From Lentisphaeria bacterium (GTDB taxonomy: Bacteria; Verrucomicrobiota; Lentisphaeria; Oligosphaerales; Oligosphaeraceae): a stretch of DNA of 13,269 nt. Below, one piece after another: positions 7,331 through 13,269 of this stretch. The notes below the pieces were generated by a model. That model was not told where the DNA came from. It ran no database searches and saw only the letters and a list, made by a program, of their open reading frames with translations. The position numbers and the translations under genes are program-made. How positions within the stretch are numbered: position 1 is the stretch's first letter; each line of letters starts with the position of its first letter. The DNA is taken from assembly GCA_016303095.1 (NCBI GenBank), contig JAEDMH010000060.1:1-13269 (forward strand), read 5' to 3'.

Positions 7331-9316
7331 ATGCCCGATTTTCTCTCCGTCATCCTGAAGATTCTCTTTATTGTCTTCTTCTTCGGGTTCTGTGTCTTCA
7401 TCCACGAGTTCGGACACCTCCTGGTGGCTCTGTGGAAGGGGCTCCACGTGGAGAAATTCTCCGTGGGCATGGGTCCCAAGCTCTGGGGCTTCACCTATCG
7501 CGGCGTGGAATACGTCATCAGCTGGCTCCCCTTCGGCGGCTTTGTCTCCCTGCCCCAGCTGGACCCCACCGACACCCCCCACTCCTCTAACAACATCCCC
7601 CTGCCCCACGCCACCCCAGGAGCCCGGGCCTGGACGGCCTTCGCCGGCCCCCTCTTCAATGTCCTCTTCGGGTTCCTCCTGGCCACCCTCATGTGGGCGG
7701 CAGGGCTCTGGCGGCCTGTCCCCTCCACCTCCGTGGTGGTGAGCTCCCTGCCCGCCTATCTCCCCCACAGCGCCCCCTTCTCCCCGGACAGCCAGCTCCT
7801 CTCCTTCAACCGTTTTCAAGTCTCGGAAATCTCCCCCTTGTCGTGGGCAGGCTTCTGTCATTTCCTGGGCTCCCAGGACACCGTGCCCGAGGAGGTCACC
7901 GTGAAAGTCTGGGAGCCGGGGGCGGAGGAGCCCCGGACCGTCACCTTCACGCCGGAGAAGAATCCGGAATGGGAGGCGGGGTTGCGTCCTGGAGACCGGA
8001 TTTGGGAGGTCAATGGCGCCTCCTTCCAGGGAGGCACGGAGGATTTTCAGAAGGAATATGTCTATGGGAACCGGGGACAAGTGACCTTGAAGGTGGTGCG
8101 TCAAGGGGAACCCCTGGAGTTCTCCTACGTCCCCGCCAAGAATCCGGATCGGGAGGAGTTGGCCTTTCCCTTCATGGAGGTGCAGAATCCCGTTCACGTC
8201 GCGGAAATCCTCCCGGGGTCTCCGGCGGAGCAGGCTGGCCTCCAGAGCGGGGATCAGCTTCTCTCCTTGAATCATGCCAACGTGGTCTCCCCCACGGAGT
8301 TGGAACGCTGGCTGAAGAAGCTTCCGGAAGGCACCTCCTCCCTGGAAGTGGAAGCCGCCCGAAACGGCGCTCCCCTGCCTCCCCTGACCCTCTCCTGGGA
8401 GCCCCAGGGCAACCCCACCCCGGAAACCCTGGGCTTCGCCTTCCAGGTCCTGGTGTATGGCTGCTCCCCTGACTCCCCCGCCGCCAAGGCCGGACTCCGC
8501 CAGGGAGACCAAATCCTCTCCTTGAAACGCCTGGCCCCGGCAGAAGGCACGCCGACCCCCACCCAGCCCGACACTCTACTGGTGCGGGAAATTGCGGATT
8601 TCCAGAAATTTGTCCGGGAAAGCGGGGCCATTCCCCTGGAAGTGACCTACCGGAGAAACCAGCGGGAACGCCAGATCACCCTCACCCCCTATTTCCACCC
8701 GGAACGTCCGGGCGTCCCCCTCCTGGGCGTGGTGCTGACCAGCGAATTGCCCCGCTCCATCCAGCACATCACCCCCTGGGCCCAGTTCACGGAGGTTCTG
8801 AACACCACCACCCGCACCCTGGGACTCCTCTTCGCCCCCCTCACCTCCCGGGCCAAGAGCGCCATCACCGGACAGCCCCGCCAGACCCCCTCCTCCCAAG
8901 TGGGCATCCGCCATATGAGCGGCCCCCTGGGCATCATCCAGGCCCTGTGGTACAAGCTGAAATACGAGGGATACCGGGGCGGCTTCTCCTTCATTATCCT
9001 CATCTCCTTCTCCCTGGCCTTCATGAACCTCCTCCCCCTCCCCGTGCTGGACGGAGGACACATCCTCTTCGCCGCCGTAGAGGCGCTGATTCGCAGACGC
9101 ATCCCCGCCACCTTCTTCAAATACGTCTACAACACCTTTGCCGTCCTCCTGATTCTCATGATGCTCTACATCACCCTCTTCGACGGACGGCGCATTCTCC
9201 GCTACTCCTTCCGGGGCGGCAAGAGCAAGCCCCAGGAGAAAAAGCAGGTCGACACCCCCAAAACGCCTCCCGCCACCCCGGAGAATGCCTCCCCTGACGC
9301 CTCCGCAACCCCTTAA
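7331..9316 (+). CDS. rseP: RseP-type site-2 membrane metalloprotease (M50) with several PDZ domains
   Basis: This is an intramembrane zinc protease that cuts membrane-anchored regulators; in E. coli, RseP cleaves anti-sigma factor RseA and remnant signal peptides. The 661-residue product has the zinc motif HEFGH at 25-29 in the first membrane helix. It also has the FGG turn at 68-70, FAGPLFN at 104-110 before the second helix, GPLG at 531-534, and NLLPLPVLDGG at 566-576, whose Asp is the third zinc ligand. Helices are near 5-24, 101-125, 551-570 and 600-617. The periplasmic part carries PDZ-like repeats with AGLxxGD signatures at 216-222, 302-308 and 387-393. E. coli RseP is about 450 residues with two PDZ domains, so this protein is unusually long. 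The last 30 residues are Pro/Thr/Lys-rich. There is no SD. cmk follows after 4 nt. Confidence 0.92.
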   Translation: MPDFLSVILKILFIVFFFGFCVFIHEFGHLLVALWKGLHVEKFSVGMGPKLWGFTYRGVEYVISWLPFGGFVSLPQLDPTDTPHSSNNIPLPHATPGARAWTAFAGPLFNVLFGFLLATLMWAAGLWRPVPSTSVVVSSLPAYLPHSAPFSPDSQLLSFNRFQVSEISPLSWAGFCHFLGSQDTVPEEVTVKVWEPGAEEPRTVTFTPEKNPEWEAGLRPGDRIWEVNGASFQGGTEDFQKEYVYGNRGQVTLKVVRQGEPLEFSYVPAKNPDREELAFPFMEVQNPVHVAEILPGSPAEQAGLQSGDQLLSLNHANVVSPTELERWLKKLPEGTSSLEVEAARNGAPLPPLTLSWEPQGNPTPETLGFAFQVLVYGCSPDSPAAKAGLRQGDQILSLKRLAPAEGTPTPTQPDTLLVREIADFQKFVRESGAIPLEVTYRRNQRERQITLTPYFHPERPGVPLLGVVLTSELPRSIQHITPWAQFTEVLNTTTRTLGLLFAPLTSRAKSAITGQPRQTPSSQVGIRHMSGPLGIIQALWYKLKYEGYRGGFSFIILISFSLAFMNLLPLPVLDGGHILFAAVEALIRRRIPATFFKYVYNTFAVLLILMMLYITLFDGRRILRYSFRGGKSKPQEKKQVDTPKTPPATPENASPDASATP

Positions 9317-9320
9317 GCCC

Positions 9321-10004
9321 ATGGCTCCCCTCTCCTCCTACCAAATCGCCATCGACGGCCCCGCCGCCTCCGGAAAAAGCACGGTGGCCAAACTGCTGGC
9401 CCAACGCCTGGGGGGGCATTATCTGAGCACGGGAGACCTTTATCGGGCTTTGGCCTGGAAGGCCCTCTCCCTGGGATTGGACCCCGAAACCCAGCCCGAC
9501 CAAGTGGTGGAGATGCTCCCCAACACCTCCCTCGCCTATCAGCTGCAAGAGGGAAATCCCGTCCTCCTCCTGGACGGAAAGCCCGTGAACCTCCCCGACC
9601 TTCACGCCCCTAGGGTCGCCGCCGTGGTCAGCCACGTGGCCAAAATCCCCGCCCTCCGGGAATGGCTCCTCCAAGTGCAAAGGGACTGCCGACACTTGGG
9701 CATCGTCATCCTGGAGGGGCGGGACATTGGGACGGTGATTTTCCCCCAGGCGAAATTCAAGTTCTTCGTCACCGCCACGCCCCTGGAGCGTGCCCGGAGG
9801 CGTCTGGCCCAGAAGGGGGAGGTGCCCCAGGGAGCGACCCTGGAATCCGTGGCCGCAGACATCGCCCGGCGGGACGAGCTGGATTCCACCCGGAAAACCG
9901 CCCCTCTTCGCCCGGCGGAGGACGCCCTCCTCATCCAAACCGACGGCATGAGCCCCGACCAGGTGGCGGACAAGCTGGCCGATCTGGTGCGCCAAGGTTC
10001 CTAA
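9321..10004 (+). CDS. cmk: Cytidylate kinase
   Basis: This enzyme phosphorylates CMP and dCMP with ATP, feeding nucleic acid synthesis and CTP-dependent lipid and envelope precursors. The 227-residue product has the P-loop GPAASGKST at about 12-20 and the STGDLYRALAWKAL nucleotide-binding region. It also has the family signature EGRDIGTVIFP near residues 132-142 and the RRDELDSTR substrate-contact segment near 183-191. The length is typical. Start: an ATG at 9285 would overlap rseP by 32 nt and add 12 Pro-rich residues, so ATG 9321, 4 nt after the rseP stop, is preferred. Neither has a well-spaced SD. The next gene starts immediately after the stop, which indicates coupled translation. A run of seven G bases (9410-9416) lies in the gene but leaves the frame intact. 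Confidence 0.95.
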   Translation: MAPLSSYQIAIDGPAASGKSTVAKLLAQRLGGHYLSTGDLYRALAWKALSLGLDPETQPDQVVEMLPNTSLAYQLQEGNPVLLLDGKPVNLPDLHAPRVAAVVSHVAKIPALREWLLQVQRDCRHLGIVILEGRDIGTVIFPQAKFKFFVTATPLERARRRLAQKGEVPQGATLESVAADIARRDELDSTRKTAPLRPAEDALLIQTDGMSPDQVADKLADLVRQGS

Positions 10005-11090
10005 ATGCCCTGGATTCTTCTTTCCATCCTTCTCTGGGGCCTGGCCACCCTTCTCACCGCTGGCATCATGCCCCTTTGCCGCAGGGTCGCCCTGGAACGG
10101 GGGCTGATGGATCGTCCCTGCAGCGAGAGCCACAAGAATCATGGCCAGGCCACTCCTGTGGTGGGGGGTGCGGCCATGGCCCTGGTCTGGTTTCCCCTGC
10201 TGGCGCTGGGCCTTCTGGGGGCCCGCCTCCTGGCTCCCCAGCTCCCCCCTGCCCTGGCCCTCCCCCTCCAAGGCCTACCCGCCGCCCTTCCCTCCTTGGC
10301 CACTGTGGTCTTCTGCGCCTTGGCGCTGGTTCTCATGGGCTATCGGGATGACCGGGCCCACCTCTCCGCCAAGGCGAAACTGGCGGTGCAGCTGGGGACC
10401 GCCCTCCTCACTGCCCTCCTGGGCCCCCGCATCCTGGTGGGCGTGGTGCCCCTCTGGCTCTCCTGGCTCCTCACCGCCCTCTGGATTGCCACCGTGGTCA
10501 ATGCCATGAACTTCTTCGACAACATGAACGGACTGGCCGGAGGCGTGGCGGTCATCGCCTTCGCCTTTCTCTTCGCCATTGCCGCCTTGCGAGGACAGCT
10601 CTTCGTGGGGGCTCTCAATGCCCTCTCCGGGGGCGTGACCCTGGGCTTCCTCTTCCATAACTTCCCCAAGGCCAAAGTCTTCATGGGAGACTGCGGCAGC
10701 CATTTCCTAGGCTATCTCTTGGCTGTCTCCTGCATTCTGACCACCTTCTACCACCCAGAAAACACCCCCAGCCTCCTGGCTCTGACCATCCCTCTCCTGG
10801 TTCTGGCCGTCCCCCTCCTGGACGCCATCACCGTGGTGGTGATTCGCCTGCGCCTCCACAAACCCGTCTACGTGGGGGACAACCGGCACCTTTCCCACCG
10901 CTTTGTGGCCCTGGGACTCTCCCGTCTCCAGGCAGTGCTTGCCATCTGGCTCCTCTCTCTCCTGGCCGGCACCGGAGCCCTCTCTCTCCTTTGGACGCCT
11001 CCCATGGCCGCCCTTCTGATCCTGGCCCAAATGCTGGCCATGGTCGCCTTGATTCTCCTCATCCAATTGGGCGCACACCCGCCAGAGTAG
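10005..11090 (+). CDS. MraY/WecA-family polyprenyl-phosphate sugar-1-phosphate transferase
   Basis: This is a membrane enzyme of glycosyltransferase family 4. It transfers a sugar-1-phosphate (often GlcNAc-1-P) from a UDP-sugar to undecaprenyl phosphate to start a surface glycan. The 361-residue protein is strongly hydrophobic, with about ten membrane helices. Family motifs are HKNHGQATPVVGG (43-55), the Mg-binding DD at 115-116 in YRDDRAHLSAKAK, NAMNFFD (166-172), MGDCGSHFLG (227-236), and a C-terminal HLSHR (295-299) of the WecA type rather than MraY. The usual DxxDGL motif reads DNMNGL (172-177), so its second Asp is Asn. ATG 10005 directly abuts the cmk stop, and AAGG at 9994-9997 may help. 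WecA or TagO is the likely group; the exact sugar and product (O-antigen, capsule, other) are unknown. Confidence 0.88.
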   Translation: MPWILLSILLWGLATLLTAGIMPLCRRVALERGLMDRPCSESHKNHGQATPVVGGAAMALVWFPLLALGLLGARLLAPQLPPALALPLQGLPAALPSLATVVFCALALVLMGYRDDRAHLSAKAKLAVQLGTALLTALLGPRILVGVVPLWLSWLLTALWIATVVNAMNFFDNMNGLAGGVAVIAFAFLFAIAALRGQLFVGALNALSGGVTLGFLFHNFPKAKVFMGDCGSHFLGYLLAVSCILTTFYHPENTPSLLALTIPLLVLAVPLLDAITVVVIRLRLHKPVYVGDNRHLSHRFVALGLSRLQAVLAIWLLSLLAGTGALSLLWTPPMAALLILAQMLAMVALILLIQLGAHPPE

Positions 11091-11158
11091 GGAGCCGCCA
11101 CGCCCCCGAAGAATGCCACCTGCCCCAAGCGAGAAATCCCTTTTCTTCTACAAGCCCT

Positions 11159-12031
11159 ATGTCCGCCCATCTTCCCTACTATCTCAACGAATCCATTCTT
11201 CGAGAACTCTGTCAACGGGCCATTGCCGAGGATGTAGGTGGCGGCGACGCCACCACCCTGGCTGTGGTGCCTCCCCAGCAAACCACCGTCGCCCACTTCA
11301 TTCCCCGGAAACCCTGTGTTCTGGCGGGCCTCCCCATCCTCAATATCCTCTTCCGGGAATTGAGCGCCGACGTGGAATTCACCCAGCACTTCCAGGATGG
11401 AGATTCCGCCAATCCCGGGGATCGAGTCGCCACCGTGGAAGGCAACGCCCGGGCCATTCTCACCGGGGAACGCACCGCCCTCAATCTCCTCCAACGGCTC
11501 ACCGGCATCGCCACCATGACCCGAAAGTATGTGGAGGCCCTGGGATACGACACCAACACCAAACTCCTGGATACCCGAAAAACCACCCCGGGACTCCGCC
11601 TGGTGGAAAAATACGCCGTACTTATGGGCGGAGGCCAAAATCATAGAATCGGACTCTTCGACCGCATCATGATCAAGGACAATCACCGGGAATTGGCCCG
11701 ACGGGCCGGAGGCTCCCAGTCCATCGAACACGCCGTGAAAGCCTGCCGGGAAAAGTATCCCAACCTGGAAATCGAAGTGGAAGCCGATTCCCTGGCGGAT
11801 GTCCGGGCCGCCGCCGAGGCCGGCGTGGAATACATCCTCCTGGACAATATGTCCAACGAACAGATGACCGAAGCCATCAAACTCATCGCCGGACGAGCCA
11901 AAACCGAAGCCTCCGGTAACATCACCCTGGAACGACTCCCCTCCCTGGCGCACCTGGGACTGGATTATATCTCCTCCGGCGCCCTCACCCATTCCGCTCC
12001 CGCAGTGGATATCGGTCTGGATATTCTGTAA
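11159..12031 (+). CDS. nadC: Nicotinate-nucleotide pyrophosphorylase (quinolinate phosphoribosyltransferase)
   Basis: NadC converts quinolinate and phosphoribosyl pyrophosphate to nicotinate mononucleotide, the entry into NAD by de novo synthesis. The 290-residue product has normal length. It shows an N-terminal domain starting with a helix like LRELCQRAIAEDVGGGD, then ERTALNLLQRLTGIAT and the PRPP/quinolinate-site segment LDTRKTTPGLR. KYAVLMGGGQNHRIGL and IKDNH follow, then EVEADSL and YILLDNM, the EASGNI segment and the closing DYISSGALTHSAPAVDIGLDI. Start: an upstream in-frame ATG at 10991 would run 100 nt into the previous gene with unrelated residues, so ATG 11159 is used. There is no SD. 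It follows the transferase gene after 68 nt. nadA/nadB are not in the window. A hairpin follows at 12080-12098. Confidence 0.95.
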   Translation: MSAHLPYYLNESILRELCQRAIAEDVGGGDATTLAVVPPQQTTVAHFIPRKPCVLAGLPILNILFRELSADVEFTQHFQDGDSANPGDRVATVEGNARAILTGERTALNLLQRLTGIATMTRKYVEALGYDTNTKLLDTRKTTPGLRLVEKYAVLMGGGQNHRIGLFDRIMIKDNHRELARRAGGSQSIEHAVKACREKYPNLEIEVEADSLADVRAAAEAGVEYILLDNMSNEQMTEAIKLIAGRAKTEASGNITLERLPSLAHLGLDYISSGALTHSAPAVDIGLDIL

Positions 12032-12035
12032 GTTG

Positions 12036-12065
12036 TTGAATACAAAGTAGTTATATAGATATATC
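12036..12065 (+). promoter_or_regulatory. Putative promoter of the acyltransferase gene
   Basis: TTGAAT at 12036-12041 and TATATC at 12060-12065 are spaced by 18 nt (ATATAT at 12059-12064 gives 17). The patch 12032-12072 is the most AT-rich stretch of the window. If real, transcription starts near 12072 and the hairpin at 12080-12098 would lie in the leader. A second -35-like TTGAAA at 12116-12121 has no good -10 partner. Confidence 0.4.
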
Positions 12066-12079
12066 ATACACAAGGCGGC

Positions 12080-12098
12080 GCGCCCCAGACTGGGGCGC
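12080..12098 (+). terminator. GC-rich hairpin after nadC, possible terminator
   Basis: GCGCCCCA at 12080-12087 pairs perfectly with TGGGGCGC at 12091-12098 around a GAC loop. A mixed pyrimidine stretch (about 12099-12117) follows, but there is no clean T-run. It could end the dus-nadC transcript or act as a structured leader of the acyltransferase mRNA. Confidence 0.5.
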
Positions 12099-12144
12099 CC
12101 CACCCTGTCTTTCTCTTGAAATAGACAAAACATGACAGTCATTA

Positions 12145-12153
12145 CCCCCCCCC
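12145..12153 (+). repeat. C9 homopolymer between a candidate start codon and the acyltransferase frame
   Basis: This run of nine C residues is the longest homopolymer in the window; the next C or G runs are seven. ATG 12132 reads through it in a frame that stops at TGA 12174-12176 after 14 codons. One added C (or two removed) joins that ATG to the acyltransferase frame. The arrangement is typical of slipped-strand phase variation. Confidence 0.6.
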
Positions 12154-12208
12154 GACAAGTCATGACACTTCTCTGAGCGTCTCTTCCCGTCATTACGGAA
12201 TTGACGCT

Positions 12209-13255
12209 TTGCGCATGTTTTCCATGTACCTGGTGTGTGTCCTCCATGTGATGGACCAAGGGGGGATTTTGGGGCATGGGGGACAAGGGGGGATGCGTTA
12301 TCATCTTGCCTTCTTCCTTCAGGCGGCCGCCATGTGTTGCGTGGACGCCTTTGCCCTGATTTCAGGCTATGTGGGGGTGGTGGCCAGGTTCCGATGGCGC
12401 AACCTGTTGCGCCTTTGGCTCCAGGCCCTCTTCTACTGCGTCAGCTGCGCCCTTCTCTTCCGGCTCCTCCTGCCTGGCTCGGTCTCCCTCCGGGACCTTG
12501 CCAGCGCCCTTTTCCCCTTCTCCACGGGAAAATACTGGTATCTCACCGCATACGCGCAGTTCTTTCTCGCCATCCCCCTTTTGAACTTTGTCCTGCAGCG
12601 CCAGGCAAAGGAGGAGCTCCGCCTCTTCCTCTGGGTTTCCATTCTCGCCTTCTCCCTCTTCTCCTGCCTCCCCTTCCTGCGGGGATTCTCCCGTTTTCTT
12701 CATTCGGGCTATTGCAGCGTCTGGCTGGCCTTCCTCTACATTCTGGGAGGTTTTCTTCGGCTCCACGGACTCCTCGCCCTCTTTCCCCGGAGAGTGCTTC
12801 AGGCCAAACTCTTCCCCCTGCGCCTCCTCTCCTGCCAGAAAGGACGAATCTCCCTCTATGGGCTCTGCGTCCTGACGGCCTTCCTGCTTCAAATCCTGCT
12901 CCTCCATCTCCCCTTCGGCGCCCTTTTCGGCAGTGCCTTCCTCTCCTACCTCTCCCCCTTCACCCTGGGCGCCGCCGTGGCTCTCCTGGAGTTCTTCGCC
13001 CATGGGAAGCCCCAGAACCCAAAGGTCATCTCCCTCATCCGATGGGGAAGCCCCCTGGCCTTCGGCGTCTACCTCGTCCACGTCCATCCCCTCGTCTGGA
13101 CCCATCTTATGAAGGACGCCTTCGTCTTCTGCCTGGACCAGCCCCTCTGGCTCTATCTCCCCCTCCTCGTCCTCCTTCCCCTGGGACTCTATCTCGCCTG
13201 CTCCCTCATCGAATTCCTGCGCCAAAAACTCTTCCGCCTCCTCCATCTGCCTTAG
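12209..13255 (+). CDS. Acyltransferase-3 family integral membrane protein, probably phase-variable
   Basis: This resembles the acyltransferase 3 family (OafA/WecH type), which transfers acetyl or other acyl groups across the membrane to surface sugars. The frame from TTG 12209 gives 348 residues with about ten membrane helices. Family signs are the N-terminal LRxxxMxxVxxLHV pattern with its Arg and His, FALISGYVG, KYWYLTAYAQFFLAIPLLN and FGVYLVHVHP near the end. Family similarity continues upstream of 12209 as RHYGIDA (12188-12208), in a frame open from 12125 but without ATG, GTG or TTG. The natural start is probably ATG 12132, out of frame by one base across the C9 tract; ten Cs would give 374 residues. 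As sequenced the gene is OFF, uses a poor start, or carries a homopolymer error. The acceptor is unknown; the nearby WecA-like gene makes a surface glycan plausible. Confidence 0.8.
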   Translation: MRMFSMYLVCVLHVMDQGGILGHGGQGGMRYHLAFFLQAAAMCCVDAFALISGYVGVVARFRWRNLLRLWLQALFYCVSCALLFRLLLPGSVSLRDLASALFPFSTGKYWYLTAYAQFFLAIPLLNFVLQRQAKEELRLFLWVSILAFSLFSCLPFLRGFSRFLHSGYCSVWLAFLYILGGFLRLHGLLALFPRRVLQAKLFPLRLLSCQKGRISLYGLCVLTAFLLQILLLHLPFGALFGSAFLSYLSPFTLGAAVALLEFFAHGKPQNPKVISLIRWGSPLAFGVYLVHVHPLVWTHLMKDAFVFCLDQPLWLYLPLLVLLPLGLYLACSLIEFLRQKLFRLLHLP

Positions 13256-13256
13256 A

Positions 13257-13269
13257 GAGGATTGCCCCC
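13257..13269. repeat. Partial copy of the intergenic repeat also found at 209-221
   Basis: GAGGATTGCCCCC begins 2 nt after the acyltransferase stop and runs to the window edge. The same 13 nt form the right arm of the hairpin at 181-216. The match may continue beyond the window. Confidence 0.4.

Noticed and set aside
5216..8512. Two further long minus-strand frames (5216-6838 and 6869-8512)
   Set aside because: They show compositional bias only, lie opposite tkt, dus and rseP, and have no motif or plausible initiation region.
9285..9320. Earlier cmk start at ATG 9285
   Set aside because: It overlaps rseP, adds a Pro-rich stretch absent from the family, and its GGAG is only one base from the ATG.
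9410..9416. G7 run in cmk as a second phase-variable tract
   Set aside because: It encodes Leu-Gly-Gly within an intact essential-type gene; there is no frame disruption and the run is shorter than typical switching tracts.
10991..11158. N-terminal extension of nadC from ATG 10991
   Set aside because: It would overlap the transferase gene by 100 nt, and its 56 residues do not resemble the family. ATG 11159 gives normal NadC length.
10868..12304. Minus-strand open frame of 478 codons over nadC and the acyltransferase leader
   Set aside because: It overlaps a secure nadC and the promoter-like and hairpin DNA, and has no recognisable domain.
1..13269. CRISPR, mobile element, tRNA or rRNA
   Set aside because: No regularly spaced repeats, transposase or integrase motifs, terminal repeats, T-arm-like sequences or rRNA-like stretches were seen by eye on either strand.

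Overview
This is a GC-rich (roughly 60-65% by eye) bacterial chromosomal window with nine recognisable protein genes, all on the + strand and nearly all housekeeping: rpsT, a long-chain acyl-CoA synthetase-like gene, prfB, tkt, a dus gene, an RseP-type M50 protease, cmk, a MraY/WecA-family sugar-phosphate transferase, nadC, and a membrane acyltransferase (counting rpsT separately, ten in all). The genes point to a Gram-negative-type envelope (RseP-like site-2 protease, WecA-like enzyme). Coding strands are pyrimidine-rich and almost no gene has a Shine-Dalgarno (SD) sequence. A member of the PVC group such as Verrucomicrobiota would fit, but that is an inference from gene style only. No rRNA, tRNA, insertion sequence, CRISPR array or phage gene was seen.

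Layout. 1-305 is non-coding, hairpin- and repeat-rich DNA. 306-898 is a self-contained rpsT unit with a sigma70-like promoter and a strong Rho-independent terminator. 947-2856 is an acyl-CoA synthetase-like gene with its own promoter and a very short leader. 2950-4105 is prfB, which carries the classical programmed +1 frameshift at an internal UGA and must be annotated as one joined gene. 4199-6196 is tkt, the only gene here with a textbook SD. 6287-12031 is a tightly packed run dus - rseP - cmk - GT4 transferase - nadC, with gaps as small as 4 and 0 nt, probably one transcription unit. 12032-12208 is an AT-rich promoter-like stretch, a GC hairpin and an unusual leader. 12209-13255 is an acyltransferase-3 family membrane protein.

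Most notable observation. The conserved N-terminus of the acyltransferase family (a Gly-Ile-Asp-Ala-Leu-Arg stretch) is encoded upstream of the first possible start codon in its own frame. An ATG at 12132 lies just before an uninterrupted run of nine C residues (12145-12153). With nine Cs this ATG frame ends after 14 codons. With ten (or seven) Cs it would run straight into the acyltransferase and give a normal 374-residue protein (C10). This is the architecture of a slipped-strand, phase-variable surface-modification gene, here in the OFF state, although a homopolymer sequencing error would look the same.

How the genes relate. rpsT and prfB serve translation, and dus modifies tRNA. tkt supplies pentose phosphates, nadC feeds NAD synthesis from quinolinate and phosphoribosyl pyrophosphate, and cmk supplies CDP/dCDP for nucleic acids and CTP-dependent lipid and envelope precursors. 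RseP handles membrane or envelope-stress proteolysis, the WecA-like enzyme starts a polyprenyl-linked glycan, and the acyltransferase could decorate such a glycan. The last link is an inference from proximity only.
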